From: Aeromonas enteropelogenes
GTDB lineage: Bacteria > Pseudomonadota > Gammaproteobacteria > Enterobacterales > Aeromonadaceae
DNA length: 64,000 nt
Direction: 5' to 3'
Assembly: GCF_000819845.1 (NCBI RefSeq)
Contig: NZ_CDCG01000004.1
Coordinates: forward strand, 62,001 to 126,000
In this document: piece after piece, positions 8,282 to 18,144 of the stretch
Position numbering within the stretch: position 1 is the first letter of the stretch
Layout of the letters: each line of letters begins with the position of its first letter
The notes under the pieces: generated by a model
The model's database searches: none
Told to the model about the DNA's origin: nothing
Seen by the model: the letters and a program-made list of their open reading frames with translations, nothing else
Position numbers and translations under genes: made by a program

Positions 8282-9012
8282 TCCATCTTCCTCAGTTCCA
8301 GTGCGGCCATCAGGGCCTGGTTGGATGCACCTTGGGCAATCGTGATATGGATGAAGCCCGCAGCACTGGCCATCTCGGCCACGCGGGGGCTGGGGACCAC
8401 CAGATGGCGGTCAAAAAGCCAGGGGTGCTGACGCTCGGGAACCAGCGCCAGCAGCCGTTGCAACAATTCGCCACTGGTGATGAGCAGGCTGTCCAGCCCG
8501 GCTGCCTGCCAGTGGCGCGTCAATGTTTCCCCATCAAAGTCGGGGTAATGCCGTTCATAGGTTGCACAATAGTGCACCAGAGCACCGCGTGAGGCCAGCG
8601 TGCTGGCGATGAGATCCCGCCCGCCATTGCCACGCAGGATCAGCACCCGCTTGCCGCTTACCTGCTGCAGGGCTGGGAGGGCCAGCAGCCCCTCGCTGCG
8701 GGGATCGTGCGGGCAACTTGCGCTGATGCCCGCCTCGGCGAACGCATCCGCACTGGCCTGGCCGACAGCAAAGTACTCAATATGTGGCCAGGTCAGACCA
8801 GTTTGCAACAAAAAATCGTGAGCAAAATGAACGGCATGAATGCTGACGGCGATAACGATGTCTGCCTGTGCCAGCAGTTCGGGCAGGCGAGGGAGGTCGC
8901 TGCCCGCCACGGTTTCCAGCAGTGGGCAGCAGAGCGGTGCGTGACCGTGCTGGCGCAGCAACTGCTCCAGCTCGGTGGCCTGGGCGGCCGGGCGCACCAC
9001 CAGCGGGATCAT
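8278..9012 (-). CDS. hemD: Uroporphyrinogen-III synthase
   Basis: The 244-aa protein has the two-lobed length and the weak conserved pattern of HemD, including [18 protein letters not shown] at the start and [11 protein letters not shown] mid-protein. The enzyme inverts ring D and closes hydroxymethylbilane to uroporphyrinogen III in the cytosol. HemD sequences diverge strongly, so the call rests partly on its place directly after hemC, with an ATGA overlap on each side. Confidence 0.93.
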   Translation of the reverse strand: MIPLVVRPAAQATELEQLLRQHGHAPLCCPLLETVAGSDLPRLPELLAQADIVIAVSIHAVHFAHDFLLQTGLTWPHIEYFAVGQASADAFAEAGISASCPHDPRSEGLLALPALQQVSGKRVLILRGNGGRDLIASTLASRGALVHYCATYERHYPDFDGETLTRHWQAAGLDSLLITSGELLQRLLALVPERQHPWLFDRHLVVPSPRVAEMASAAGFIHITIAQGASNQALMAALELRKME

Positions 9013-9938
9013 GTACGGTAGACCTCGGCCAGGATGACGTCGGCACCGGCAGCCAGCAGGCGCTGGGCCAACTGTTCACCCAGGGCTTCCCCGTCGCTCA
9101 CGGCGCCACGGATCTCGTCGCGGATCACCCGGGTACCATCCGGGCTACCCACCAGGCCCCGCAGCCAAATCTGCTCTCCTTCCACCAGCGCATAGGCACC
9201 GATAGGCACCTGACAGCCCCCTTGTAGGGCGCGGTTCATGGCGCGCTCGGTCAGCACCCGGGCGCGGGTCTCACTGTGCTCAAGCGGTGCCAGCAGGGCG
9301 TGCAGTTCGTGATCGTCGAGGCGGCATTCGATGCCGACCGCGCCCTGGCCATTGGCCGGCAGGCTCTGCTCCGGCTCGATGAAGGCGGTGATACGGTGAT
9401 CCATCTCAAGCCGTTTCAAGCCGGCGGCGGCCAGGATGATGGCGTCGTATTCGCCGGCATCCAGCTTGGCGAGGCGGGTGTTGACGTTGCCACGCAGGTC
9501 GCGGATCACCAGATCCGGGCGGGCGGCGCGCAGCTGACACTGGCGGCGCAGGCTGGAGGTACCGACCACGGCACCCTGCGGCAGCTCATCGATAGCCTGA
9601 AAACGGTTGGAGACAAATGCATCGCGGGGATCTTCCCGCTCGCAGATGGTGTGCAGGCCGAGCCCCTCCGGGAACTCCACCGGCACGTCTTTCATGGAGT
9701 GGACGGCGATGTCGGCGCGTCCTTCCAGCATGGCAGTCTCCAGCTCCTTGACGAACAACCCTTTGCCGCCGACTTTGGCGAGCGGGGTATCCAGGATCTT
9801 GTCGCCCTGGGTGCTCATGGGAACCAGCTCGACCCTTAGCTCGGGATAGAGGGCTTCCAGCCGGTCTTTGACGAAGTTGGCCTGCCACAGGGCCAATGGG
9901 CTCTTGCGAGTGGCAATTTTCAGGGTTCGGGCTGCCAT
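9009..9938 (-). CDS. hemC: Porphobilinogen deaminase (hydroxymethylbilane synthase)
   Basis: The start chosen is the ATG at 9936-9938 ([18 protein letters not shown]), matching the family N terminus; an upstream in-frame codon would add 15 unrelated residues. The 309-aa enzyme joins four porphobilinogens. Cys242 in [10 protein letters not shown] is the attachment site of the dipyrromethane cofactor, and [10 protein letters not shown] (129-138) supplies arginines that bind the growing chain. It is first in hemCDXY, divergent from cyaA, with a Fur-like palindrome about 107 bp upstream. Confidence 0.97.
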   Translation of the reverse strand: MAARTLKIATRKSPLALWQANFVKDRLEALYPELRVELVPMSTQGDKILDTPLAKVGGKGLFVKELETAMLEGRADIAVHSMKDVPVEFPEGLGLHTICEREDPRDAFVSNRFQAIDELPQGAVVGTSSLRRQCQLRAARPDLVIRDLRGNVNTRLAKLDAGEYDAIILAAAGLKRLEMDHRITAFIEPEQSLPANGQGAVGIECRLDDHELHALLAPLEHSETRARVLTERAMNRALQGGCQVPIGAYALVEGEQIWLRGLVGSPDGTRVIRDEIRGAVSDGEALGEQLAQRLLAAGADVILAEVYRT

Positions 9939-10044
9939 ATCAATCAGTTGTTTTATCTTTATGAAGGAAGTCGATATTACCACCCTTTGCCCGGGCTTTC
10001 ATGGCGGAGCCGCCAAAAGCGGGGGCAAGCTCAAAAAGGACCGC

Positions 10045-10059
10045 TGAAAATGATTTTCA
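10045..10059 (-). promoter_or_regulatory. Candidate Fur box upstream of hemC
   Basis: TGAAAATGATTTTCA is a perfect 7-1-7 palindrome and matches the Fur 7-1-7 consensus at 12 of 14 positions. The 19-bp window 10046-10064 matches the classical Fur box at 14 of 19. It lies 107 bp upstream of the hemC start and about 200 bp from cyaA. Confidence 0.55.
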
Positions 10060-10188
10060 TTAAGTCGGGTGATTAGTCTAAATATTTGAATATTAATTAA
10101 TTTATTGTTTTCTTCTGATACTGTTTAGTGACATCTAATAAATAATCCCGGGATTGCATGCGGGCTTGTTTACCACTGCTGTTTGCAT

Positions 10189-10204
10189 TGTTAACATGAT
10201 CACA
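10189..10204 (+). promoter_or_regulatory. CRP-cAMP binding site upstream of cyaA
   Basis: TGTTA-N6-TCACA matches the CRP consensus TGTGA-N6-TCACA at 9 of 10 positions. It lies 58 bp upstream of the cyaA start. In E. coli the cyaA promoter is repressed by CRP-cAMP, so feedback control is the likely role. Confidence 0.65.
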
Positions 10205-10262
10205 CTTTTTTGACGTCTCCCCATTTTGGTGCGTCACTTCCCATCTCGATATAGGCAGGTCA

Positions 10263-12782
10263 TTGCTGGCAAAACTCGATACGCTGGTGGCGCGTTATGA
10301 CGAACTCAATCGTCTCAAGACGCAACGTGCGTTAGGTCTCATGAGTCGCTACGGGCAGCAGGTCTTCCAGCTGTTACCCGTCATGCTGCACTTCAATCAC
10401 CCCCTGCTGCCCGGTTATGTGGCGGGTGATGTGCCCCATGGTATCTGGAGTTTCACTGCCAACGAGGCCCAGCAGGCCTTCATCCAGGATCTCTGCCAGA
10501 ACGCCAACTGCCAGAATGGCCTCGCCACCCATGACAAGTCGATCCAGGGGCTCTACTCCATGGGCAGCACCTCGTCCATCGGCCAGTGCTGTCACTCGGA
10601 CCTCGATATCTGGGTCTGCCATGTGGCCGGCCTGTCGAGTGAGCGACTCGCTCTGCTGGAGCTCAAGTGCCAGCACCTGTCGAAATGGGCGGAGCAGCGG
10701 GGGGTCGATCTCAACTTCTTCCTGATCCCCGAAGACAAGTTCCGCCAGCGCAACGATGCCCAGATGCAGGGGGAGAGCTGCGGCAGTGCCCAGCACCTGC
10801 TGCTGCTCGACGAGTTCTATCGCAGTGCCATGATGATCGCGGGCAAGCGGTTGCTCTGGTATCTGGTGCCTGCCGAATACGACGATCACTACGACGAGTA
10901 CGTCAGCGGGCTGTTCGAGAGCGGTCAGCTCAATCAGGATGACTGGCTCGATTTGGGCAGTTTCAACCGGATTCCGGCCGAGGAGTACTTCGGCTCGGCC
11001 CTGTGGCAGCTCTACAAGGGGATCGATTCCCCCTACAAGGCGGTGCTCAAGTCGGTGCTGATGGAGGCCTACTCCCACGAGTACCCCAATACCCGACTGC
11101 TGTCGATGATCGGTCGCGACTGGTTCCAGCACAACGAGGGGATGCACTACCGGCTCGACAACTACTGCCTGATGCTGGACAAGGTGACCAACTACCTCAA
11201 GTCCATCGGCGACATGGCCCGTCTCGATCTGGTGCGCCGCTGCTTCTACCTCAAGGTGTGTGACGGCCTCAGTCATCCCAAGGATGAGCATTCGCCGGAC
11301 TGGCGTCGTGAACAGATGAGTCAGCTGGTGGCCTACTGGGGATGGAGTCACGAGAAGCTGTATCAGCTGGACCATCGCCATGAGTGGAAGGTCGAAGAGG
11401 TCAAGATAGCCCACGCCGAGTTGCTGGAAGCCCTGATGCTGAGCTATCGCAACCTGATCCAGTTCGCCCGGCGCAACAACATCAGCGAGTCGATCAACCC
11501 GGAAGACATCGGCATCTTGTCGCGCAAGCTCTATGCCGCGTTCGAGAGTCTGCCGGGCAAGGTGCAGCGGGTGAACCTCAAGATAGCGCCGGACTTGAGC
11601 GAGCCGGATCTCAGCTTCGTGCAGGTGCCCCACGGCCGCCTCAATCGTGCCGGTTGGTACCTCTACAAGCATTCGCTGGAGCCGGTGGATATCATCGGGC
11701 GGGCGCCGCTTGAGTTCAACAGCTACATCAGCAAGCTGGTGGCCTGGGCCTATTTCAACGATCTGCTGACGCCGCAATCCCGGGTGCACCTGTTCAATCA
11801 GGGTTCGGATCTGCACATCGACAACCTGCACCAGTTCTGTCGCGATCTCTCCGGCTGTTTCCCCGAGAAGTATCCGCTCGCGACCAACCTGGCGCTCAGT
11901 CGCCCCTGCGAGATCCGCCAGCTCTCCATCTTCCTGAACCTGGAGGTGGATCCCTCCAGTCACTGGGTGGGGCAGGTGATCGAGTTCGATGCCAATACGG
12001 TGGATGTCTTCTCGTTCGGCCGCAATCAGGAGTGTCTGGTGGGCTCGGTGGATCTGGTCTATCGCAACTCCTGGAGCGAGATCCGTACCCTGCATTTCCA
12101 GGGCGACGAGGCTGTGGTGGACGCTCTCACCACCATTCTCGGCAAGATGCATCAGGATGCCGCCGCCCCCGAGATGATCGAGGTGTTCTGCTACAGCCAG
12201 CACTTCCGCTCCCTTGTTCGCTCCCGCTTCCAGAGTCTGGTGGCGGAGTGTATCGAGCTGCGCCTCGCCCGTGACAAGCAGCAACTGGTCAAGACCATGG
12301 CGCTGGGCAAGGAGAAGTACGGCATCTTCTTCGAGCGGCGCGGGGTGTCGGTCAAGAAGCTGGAGAACGCCATCGACTTCTACCGCCACATCTCCCACAA
12401 CAAGCTGGATCACCTGCCGTTGCGGCTCGACAAGACCCATAGCCAGCATCTGCCAAGCATTGTCGATGCCTATGCCAGCGAGGGGTTGGTGCAATTTTTC
12501 TTCGATACCCGGGATGCGGGCACCAACATCTACATCCTGGATGAGGCGAACCGGGTGGAGGTGTACCAGCACTTTGCCGGCAACAAGGATGAGCTGGTGA
12601 CCGGGGTCAACCGTTTCTATACCTCCAGCCACGAGCGCTTCAGCGACGATGGCCAGTTCATCAATTTCAACTTGCCCCAGTATTACGAGATAGTGCAGCA
12701 GGGTGGCGAGCTTGCTGTGATCCCCTATCGCAGCCAGGGAACGGGACGGGAACAGACCCCGCCGACCCGGGATGTGGGTTGA
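10263..12782 (+). CDS. cyaA: Adenylate cyclase, class I
   Basis: The 839-aa protein aligns end to end with enterobacterial CyaA from its first residues. The nucleotidyltransferase motif GSTSS (101-105) followed by DLD (113-115) provides the metal-binding catalytic aspartates that turn ATP into cAMP. The initiator is TTG at 10263-10265, preceded by AGGCAGG; E. coli cyaA also uses TTG, which lowers its translation. The C-terminal half is the regulatory domain. A CRP-like site lies upstream. Confidence 0.96.
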   Translation: MLAKLDTLVARYDELNRLKTQRALGLMSRYGQQVFQLLPVMLHFNHPLLPGYVAGDVPHGIWSFTANEAQQAFIQDLCQNANCQNGLATHDKSIQGLYSMGSTSSIGQCCHSDLDIWVCHVAGLSSERLALLELKCQHLSKWAEQRGVDLNFFLIPEDKFRQRNDAQMQGESCGSAQHLLLLDEFYRSAMMIAGKRLLWYLVPAEYDDHYDEYVSGLFESGQLNQDDWLDLGSFNRIPAEEYFGSALWQLYKGIDSPYKAVLKSVLMEAYSHEYPNTRLLSMIGRDWFQHNEGMHYRLDNYCLMLDKVTNYLKSIGDMARLDLVRRCFYLKVCDGLSHPKDEHSPDWRREQMSQLVAYWGWSHEKLYQLDHRHEWKVEEVKIAHAELLEALMLSYRNLIQFARRNNISESINPEDIGILSRKLYAAFESLPGKVQRVNLKIAPDLSEPDLSFVQVPHGRLNRAGWYLYKHSLEPVDIIGRAPLEFNSYISKLVAWAYFNDLLTPQSRVHLFNQGSDLHIDNLHQFCRDLSGCFPEKYPLATNLALSRPCEIRQLSIFLNLEVDPSSHWVGQVIEFDANTVDVFSFGRNQECLVGSVDLVYRNSWSEIRTLHFQGDEAVVDALTTILGKMHQDAAAPEMIEVFCYSQHFRSLVRSRFQSLVAECIELRLARDKQQLVKTMALGKEKYGIFFERRGVSVKKLENAIDFYRHISHNKLDHLPLRLDKTHSQHLPSIVDAYASEGLVQFFFDTRDAGTNIYILDEANRVEVYQHFAGNKDELVTGVNRFYTSSHERFSDDGQFINFNLPQYYEIVQQGGELAVIPYRSQGTGREQTPPTRDVG

Positions 12783-12810
12783 TATGGGCGAGTGTCCCAT
12801 CGCACGACAC

Positions 12811-12848
12811 CGATAAAAACGGCCTGCTGATGCAGGCCGTTTTTATCG
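12811..12848. terminator. Bidirectional terminator between cyaA and the esterase gene
   Basis: A perfect 17-bp inverted repeat (arms 12811-12827 and 12832-12848, 4-nt loop) contains GGCCTGC/GCAGGCC flanked by A5 and T5 tracts. It can therefore stop transcription of convergent genes on both strands. Confidence 0.93.
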
Positions 12849-12862
12849 GGAGTGAACTGCCG

Positions 12863-13534
12863 TCACGCACCGAGACGGGCCAGCAACCAGTGCCGGATAT
12901 CATCGAGCTGCGGTCGGCAGATCTCGTGGCGCATGGGGTACTCGTGCCACTCGGGGGAGAGCCCCGCCGCCTCCAGCCGGTTCTTGGCATCCCAACCCAG
13001 CGACAGGCTCACCACATCGTCGTAGATGCCGTGCATGTAGCAAATCGGCAAGGTACGAGCGGCCTCGCTCATCTCGCCGGCCAGTGCATCGGGCACCGCC
13101 AGATAGGTGGACATGCAAAGCAGGCCCGCCAGCATCGCCGGATAACGCAAGGCGGTGAAGGAGGCGATCACCCCGCCCTGGGAGAAGCCGGCCAGCACGA
13201 TCCGCTCGGGAGCAAACCCCTCGGCCACCAGCCGATCCAGCAGGGCCGTGATCTGGGCGGCAGACTCGCGAACATGAGACTCCACGGCACGCTCGGCCGG
13301 ATCCTCGAAGCTCCTGATGTCATACCAGCCGCGCATCTTGTACCCCATGTTGATGGTGATGGGGCGTTCGGGCGCATCGGGCAGCAGGTGACGTACCGGC
13401 AGATCGGCGGGCAGATCCAGGGCATCCACCAGCGGGGCGAGCCCGGCGCCGGAATCCCCCAGGCCGTGCAGCCAGATCACCGCATGACGAGCCCCCTCGG
13501 GGTGGAGATCGATCATGGCAGGTTGCGCCATCAT
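12863..13534 (-). CDS. Carboxylesterase/phospholipase family alpha-beta hydrolase
   Basis: The 223-aa protein has the oxyanion-side motif WLHGLGDSG (21-29), the nucleophile elbow GFSQGG with Ser118, an aspartate at 172-173 (GIYDDVV) and His203 (MRHEIC). These make the catalytic triad of the small serine esterase family PF02230, whose members cleave short acyl esters, lysophospholipids or protein thioesters. Its ATG overlaps the cyaY stop (ATGA). The natural substrate is unknown. Confidence 0.88.
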   Translation of the reverse strand: MMAQPAMIDLHPEGARHAVIWLHGLGDSGAGLAPLVDALDLPADLPVRHLLPDAPERPITINMGYKMRGWYDIRSFEDPAERAVESHVRESAAQITALLDRLVAEGFAPERIVLAGFSQGGVIASFTALRYPAMLAGLLCMSTYLAVPDALAGEMSEAARTLPICYMHGIYDDVVSLSLGWDAKNRLEAAGLSPEWHEYPMRHEICRPQLDDIRHWLLARLGA

Positions 13535-13845
13535 GGGAACTGGACGGGTTCGCCCGCCTGGGCGCTGCAGGCCTGGCTCAACAGGGCCTTGAGCTCGTGA
13601 CCGAAGCGGTTGTCGATCCAGGTTTCACCCTGCAGCTCGAAGTGGAAGCCGTTCTCGCGGGTGGCCACCCAGATCTGGTGCAGCGGCTCCTGCTTGTTGA
13701 TGATGACCTTGGTCTTGTTCTCGAACGACAGGGTCAAGACGCCCCCGTTGCGTTCGCAGTCGATATCCGGATACCCCTCGTCGAGCGTGTCCTCCACATA
13801 CTGGAAAAAGGCGTCGGTCAGGGCGTGATACTCGTGATCCTTCAT
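13531..13845 (-). CDS. cyaY: Iron-sulfur cluster assembly regulator CyaY (frataxin homologue)
   Basis: The 104-aa protein has the frataxin shape: an acidic first helix (DAFFQYVEDTLDEGYPDIDCE) that binds iron, the NGGVLTL strand, and the central motif QIWVATRENGFHF. CyaY modulates the IscS/IscU machinery in the cytosol. As in many gammaproteobacteria it lies next to cyaA and divergent from lptM-dapF; here an esterase gene follows it in the same operon. Confidence 0.95.
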   Translation of the reverse strand: MKDHEYHALTDAFFQYVEDTLDEGYPDIDCERNGGVLTLSFENKTKVIINKQEPLHQIWVATRENGFHFELQGETWIDNRFGHELKALLSQACSAQAGEPVQFP

Positions 13846-13918
13846 CGGTTTATCCTGTTGCTTTTAACAATGTGAGTGCGATTATAGAGGGCCAAAAATT
13901 TTTTCGCAGCGAACCATT

Positions 13919-14095
13919 ATGATTACCCAGTTCACCAAGTGTCTGCTTGCCACTCTTCTCTCTCTCGGGTTGGCCGCCTGCGGTCTGAAAGGGCCGCTCT
14001 ACATGCCGCCCCCCGAGCAGCCCCAGAGCCAGAGTACACCGCAAACGGCACCGTCTGCGACCTCAGAGGCTGCCACCGAGGCCGCACCGCACTAA
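13919..14095 (+). CDS. lptM: LPS-assembly lipoprotein LptM (YifL)
   Basis: A 58-aa frame (MITQFTKCLLATLLSLGLAA then CGLKGPLYMPP...) has a lipoprotein signal with lipobox LAAC, Cys21, the family's GLKGPLY motif, and a Pro/Gln/Ala/Thr-rich tail ending TEAAPH. LptM helps mature the LptD-LptE translocon at the outer membrane. It begins the lptM-lysA-dapF-yigA-xerC-yigB cluster, the place it holds in E. coli relatives, and lies 20 bp before the lysA start. Gene finders with a 60-aa cutoff would miss it. Confidence 0.9.
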   Translation: MITQFTKCLLATLLSLGLAACGLKGPLYMPPPEQPQSQSTPQTAPSATSEAATEAAPH

Positions 14096-14115
14096 ATTCA
14101 GGAAGGAACCGCCCC

Positions 14116-15366
14116 TTGGATCACTTTAACTACGACGCCGACGGCCAGCTTCAGGCCGAACAAACCTCGCTGCAACACCTTGCCGAGCAGTACGGCACCC
14201 CGCTTTACGTATACTCCCGCGCGACCCTCGAGCGTCACTGGCACGCCTTCGACAAGGCGGCCGGCGATATTCCCCACCTGATCTGCTATGCGGTCAAGGC
14301 CAACTCCAACCTGGCGCTGCTCAACCTGCTGGCCCGCCTGGGCTCAGGGTTTGACATCGTCTCCGGCGGCGAGTTGTCGCGGGTGCTGGCAGCGGGGGGC
14401 GATCCGGCCAAGGTGGTCTTCTCCGGGGTGGCCAAGAGCGAAGCCGAAATGCGCCTCGCGCTGGATAAAGAGATCCTCTGTTTCAATCTGGAATCGGAAG
14501 CCGAGCTGGAGCGTCTGAACCGGGTGGCGGGCAGCATGGGCAAGAAGGCCCGGGTGTCGGTGCGGGTCAATCCGGATATCGATGCCGGCACTCATCCCTA
14601 TATCTCCACCGGCCTCAAGCAGAACAAGTTCGGCATTCCCATCGAACAGGCCCCCGCCATCTACCGCAAGGCGGCGGCCATGGCCCACATCGAGATCGTC
14701 GGGGTGGATTGCCATATCGGCTCCCAGCTCACCGAGCTCAATCCCTTTATGGAGGCGGCTGACAAGCTGCTGCGGCTGATCGACGAGCTGGCGGCAGACG
14801 GTATCCGCATCCATCACCTGGACGTGGGGGGCGGCCTTGGGGTCAACTATGGCGCCGAGCAGCCACCTCATCCCACCGAGTATGCCGAGGCGCTCAAGCA
14901 GAAGCTGGCCGGCCGCGACCTGACCCTGTTGTTCGAGCCGGGCCGTGCCATCGTCGCCAATGCCGGCGTGCTGCTGACCCGGGTCGAGTACCTCAAGCCG
15001 GGTGAGACCCGCAATTTCGCTCTGATCGATGCAGGTATGAATGACATGCTGCGCCCGTCCCTCTACGGCGCCTGGATGAACATCATCGAGGTGGATAGCC
15101 GCGCCGGCCATACCTCCGCGCTGTACGACGTGGTGGGCCCGGTGTGCGAGACCGGCGACTTTCTCGGCAAGGAGCGCACCCTGGCGATCGCCGAGGGTTC
15201 CCTGCTGGCGGTGCGTTCGGCCGGTGCTTATGGCTTTACCATGTCATCCAACTACAACACCCGTCCCCGTGCGGCCGAAGTGTTGGTGGATGGCGCCCAA
15301 TCGTTCCTCATCAGGGAGCGTGAACAGTTGGCCGATCTCTGGCGTGGTGAGCACCTGGTGCCCTGA
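14116..15366 (+). CDS. lysA: Diaminopimelate decarboxylase
   Basis: The start chosen is TTG at 14116, with AGGAAGGA about 8 bp before it; it gives DHFNYDADGQL, the N terminus of the Pseudomonas/Aeromonas type. The longer open frame to 13939 overlaps lptM. The 416-aa PLP enzyme makes lysine from meso-diaminopimelate. Lys61 in YAVKANSN carries PLP, GGGLGVNYG binds its phosphate, and GPVCETGDFL supplies the active-site Cys of the second subunit. The neighbouring dapF makes its substrate. Confidence 0.95.
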   Translation: MDHFNYDADGQLQAEQTSLQHLAEQYGTPLYVYSRATLERHWHAFDKAAGDIPHLICYAVKANSNLALLNLLARLGSGFDIVSGGELSRVLAAGGDPAKVVFSGVAKSEAEMRLALDKEILCFNLESEAELERLNRVAGSMGKKARVSVRVNPDIDAGTHPYISTGLKQNKFGIPIEQAPAIYRKAAAMAHIEIVGVDCHIGSQLTELNPFMEAADKLLRLIDELAADGIRIHHLDVGGGLGVNYGAEQPPHPTEYAEALKQKLAGRDLTLLFEPGRAIVANAGVLLTRVEYLKPGETRNFALIDAGMNDMLRPSLYGAWMNIIEVDSRAGHTSALYDVVGPVCETGDFLGKERTLAIAEGSLLAVRSAGAYGFTMSSNYNTRPRAAEVLVDGAQSFLIREREQLADLWRGEHLVP

Positions 15367-15382
15367 CGCCGTGCCCTGAATA

Positions 15383-15410
15383 GAAGAGCGCGACCCAGCT
15401 CGCGCTCTTC
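15383..15410 (+). other. Hairpin between lysA and dapF
   Basis: GAAGAGCGCGA and TCGCGCTCTTC form a perfect 11-bp stem with a 6-nt loop but no T-run. It may be a Rho-dependent stop, a processing site or a partial terminator that changes the ratio of lysA to dapF. Confidence 0.55.
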
Positions 15411-15500
15411 GGGATGCCGGGGCTTTGGATAACGACTTCACTGTGTTTGTCGAGCTTGGGTTCGGTGAGCATTTACGCCCTAACGGCACAGGAATGCACG

Positions 15501-16331
15501 ATGTTGATAGATTTTTCCAAGATGCATGGCTTGGGTAACGACTTCATGGTGGTGGACGGCGTCACCCAGAAGGTGTTTTTCAGCAATGACGTCATCAAGA
15601 AGCTGGCGGATCGCCACTTCGGGATCGGATTTGACCAGCTGCTGCTGGTGGAGCCGCCCTATGACCCTGAACTTGACTTTCACTATCGCATCTTCAATGC
15701 CGATGGCAGCGAGGTGGAGCAGTGTGGCAATGGCGCCCGCTGTTTTGCCCGTTTCGTGCGTCTCAAGGGATTGATCAACCGGGATCGCATCGCGGTGAGT
15801 ACGGCCCGTGGCCGCATCGTGCTGCAACTGGAGGGGGAGAACCAGGTCACGGTCAACATGGGGGTACCCCAGTTCGAGCCGGGCAAGATCCCGTTTCGTG
15901 CCCAGAAGGCGGAGAAGACTTATCTGCTGCGGGCACAGGAACACACAGTGATGTGCGGCGCCGTCTCCATGGGCAACCCCCACTGCGTCATCGAGGTGCC
16001 CTCGGTGGCCGATGCGCCGGTGACGACCCTGGGAGCCATTATGGAGCGGCACGAGCGTTTCCCCGAGCGGGTCAACGTCGGCTTCATGGAGATGGTCGAC
16101 GCCACCGAGATCAAGCTTCGGGTATTCGAGCGTGGCGTGGGGGAGACCCTCGCCTGCGGCACCGGCGCCTGTGCGGCGGCGGTGATTGGCATGAGCCAGG
16201 GCAAGCTCAAGGAGAGGGTCACCGTTACCCTGCCGGGGGGCAAGCTGACCATCGCCTGGAAGGGGCCGGGTCAGCCTGTCTATATGACGGGGCCGGCCGA
16301 GCATGTGTTTGACGGTCAGATAGAGGTGTAG
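15501..16331 (+). CDS. dapF: Diaminopimelate epimerase
   Basis: The start is the ATG at 15501 ([15 protein letters not shown]), preceded by GGAA; the open frame extends upstream but without similarity. The 276-aa enzyme interconverts LL- and meso-diaminopimelate for lysine and peptidoglycan. Cys75 (EQCGNGARC) and Cys219 (LACGTGACA) are the catalytic pair. It is followed by the DUF484 gene, xerC and yigB as in E. coli. Confidence 0.97.
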   Translation: MLIDFSKMHGLGNDFMVVDGVTQKVFFSNDVIKKLADRHFGIGFDQLLLVEPPYDPELDFHYRIFNADGSEVEQCGNGARCFARFVRLKGLINRDRIAVSTARGRIVLQLEGENQVTVNMGVPQFEPGKIPFRAQKAEKTYLLRAQEHTVMCGAVSMGNPHCVIEVPSVADAPVTTLGAIMERHERFPERVNVGFMEMVDATEIKLRVFERGVGETLACGTGACAAAVIGMSQGKLKERVTVTLPGGKLTIAWKGPGQPVYMTGPAEHVFDGQIEV

Positions 16332-16437
16332 GCAGTTGCCAGTTTCTGGCAGATGCGGTTGGGATGTGGGGGCTATGTCCCCCTTTGCCCATGATATCGG
16401 GGCCAGAGGCCCTGTTTTGCAATGGATCGAACAATTT

Positions 16438-17118
16438 ATGAGTGAACTCAAACGGCAGGAGCCACTGGTGGACGAAGCCTGTGTGCTGGAGTACCTGGCC
16501 CGTTACCCCGAGTTTTTCCAACGTCACGCCACCGTGCTGGACCGGATCCGCATTCCCCACGAGCGCAAGGGCTCGGTCTCGCTGGTGGAGCGCCAGCTTG
16601 ACCGGCAGCGCGAGCGGATCGAGCAATTGGAGCAGGAGATCACTGAACTGATGGGGATCGCCAGCGAAAATGAGCGGATCTTCCGGATTTATGCCGATCT
16701 GTATGGCGACCTCTATGGTTGTCAGACCCTGTTTGAAATGAGCGCCGTAATGGGTAAGACATTCGTGCAGCGCCTGCGCCTGACCGGGTTGCGCCTCTGG
16801 CTCAATCCCAAGAAGTTCCTCCTGAGTGGCCCGGAGGCGCGTTTTCTGGCCGAGGGCAAACAGCTGGAGCAGCTGCTGGGGCAGCGCCTGCCGGGGCAGG
16901 ATTACTACTTCGGCCGTCTGAGCCAGAGCGAGAAACAGACGCTGTTTGGCCACGACGTGCTGGTCAACTCGGTGGCCCTGATGCGGCTCGGCGATCTCGG
17001 CGTGCTGGCCTTCGCCAGCTCGGATCCCAGCCACTTCACTCCCCATAACGATACTCTGCTGCTGGGCCAGCTGGGCCGCCTGTTGCAGCTGCGGCTGCCC
17101 GAGCTGGCGCATGGCTAA
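16438..17118 (+). CDS. DUF484 family protein (YigA)
   Basis: The 226-aa product from the ATG at 16438 begins [20 protein letters not shown], then [11 protein letters not shown], the family's start, then a coiled coil (about 50-75) and a GAF-like domain. Function is unknown. The ribosome site before 16438 is weak; an in-frame ATG at 16375 after GGGGGC is an alternative. The 3' end overlaps xerC by 8 bp, which implies coupled expression. Confidence 0.85.
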   Translation: MSELKRQEPLVDEACVLEYLARYPEFFQRHATVLDRIRIPHERKGSVSLVERQLDRQRERIEQLEQEITELMGIASENERIFRIYADLYGDLYGCQTLFEMSAVMGKTFVQRLRLTGLRLWLNPKKFLLSGPEARFLAEGKQLEQLLGQRLPGQDYYFGRLSQSEKQTLFGHDVLVNSVALMRLGDLGVLAFASSDPSHFTPHNDTLLLGQLGRLLQLRLPELAHG

Positions 17119-18067
17119 GGGGCCTGTTTCCACTAGCGAGCCACTGCCTCCCGCGCTGGCGGAGGAACTGGCGGCCTTTATCGAATACCTGAGGGTCGAG
17201 CGCCAGCTCAGCCCTCACACCCGAAGCAACTACCAGGCCCATCTGGAGGCCATGACGGTCGAGCTGGTGAAACTGGGGCTTGATGACTGGTGTCGGCTTG
17301 AGGCCAGCCAGGTGCGCAGCCTGGTGACCCGGATGCACAAGGCCGGTCTTGCGCCCCGATCGCTTGCCACCAAGGTCTCCGCCCTGCGCAGCTTCTGCGA
17401 CTGGCAGGTGCGCCAGGGACGACTCGTCGCCAACCCGGCTCGCGGCATAGTGACCCCCAAGCAGGGAAGGCCGCTGCCCAAGAACCTGGACGTGGACGAG
17501 ATGTATCAGCTGCTCAACATCACTGACGAGCAGGACCCACTGGCGGTGAGGGATCGCGCCATCATGGAGCTGATGTACTCCTCCGGCCTGCGCCTTGCCG
17601 AGCTGGTGGGGCTCAATCTGGCGGATGTGAAGCTTGACGAGCGCCAGCTCAGGGTGACCGGCAAGGGATCGCGGGAGCGGGTGCTGCCCATGGGGCGGAT
17701 GGCGGTGGAGTGGCTGCACAAATGGCTCAAGATGCGTCCCCTGCTGGCTGGCGACGAGGCCGAGGCGCTGTTCGTCTCCAGGCGCAAGCAGCGACTGTCG
17801 GCCCGCTCGGTGCAGGAGCGGCTCGATGGCTGGGGCAACAAGCAGGCGCTCAATGCCCATGTCCATCCCCACAAGCTGCGTCACAGCTTCGCCACCCACA
17901 TGCTGGAGTCATCCGGCGATCTGCGGGCGGTGCAGGAGCTGCTGGGGCACGCCGATCTCTCCACCACCCAGATCTACACCCACCTCGACTTCCAGCATCT
18001 GGCCAAGGTCTATGACAGTGCCCATCCCAGGGCCAAACGTGAGTCCGGGTCAGGGGATGATGAATGA
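17111..18067 (+). CDS. xerC: Tyrosine recombinase XerC
   Basis: The 318-aa protein has an N-terminal core-binding SAM-like domain and the catalytic residues of tyrosine recombinases: Arg161, Lys185, His254, Arg257, His280 and Tyr289 (TTQIYTHLD). With XerD it resolves chromosome dimers at dif. It is a core gene here in dapF-yigA-xerC-yigB context, so it is not a sign of a mobile element. Confidence 0.96.
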   Translation: MAKGPVSTSEPLPPALAEELAAFIEYLRVERQLSPHTRSNYQAHLEAMTVELVKLGLDDWCRLEASQVRSLVTRMHKAGLAPRSLATKVSALRSFCDWQVRQGRLVANPARGIVTPKQGRPLPKNLDVDEMYQLLNITDEQDPLAVRDRAIMELMYSSGLRLAELVGLNLADVKLDERQLRVTGKGSRERVLPMGRMAVEWLHKWLKMRPLLAGDEAEALFVSRRKQRLSARSVQERLDGWGNKQALNAHVHPHKLRHSFATHMLESSGDLRAVQELLGHADLSTTQIYTHLDFQHLAKVYDSAHPRAKRESGSGDDE

Positions 18068-18144
18068 CGTGTTGCCGGGCGCCTCTTGCCGCCTGGCCAG
18101 CCGGCAGGGCGTGAGTCCACACCGGCCCTGATTGAGGAGTGTGC

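Larger units (their letters stand above)
9939..10262. other. hemC-cyaA divergent control region
   Basis: This 324-bp AT-rich spacer holds divergent promoters for hemCDXY and cyaA. I see a Fur-like palindrome nearer hemC (10045-10059) and a CRP-like site nearer cyaA (10189-10204). No additional gene is supported. Confidence 0.75.

Noticed and set aside
10374..12800. 808-aa open frame on the strand opposite cyaA
   Set aside because: It mirrors cyaA completely, has no family match or signal and is a codon-position shadow of GC-rich DNA.
17111..18067. Tyrosine recombinase as a sign of an integrated element
   Set aside because: Position in dapF-yigA-xerC-yigB and sequence show it is core XerC.
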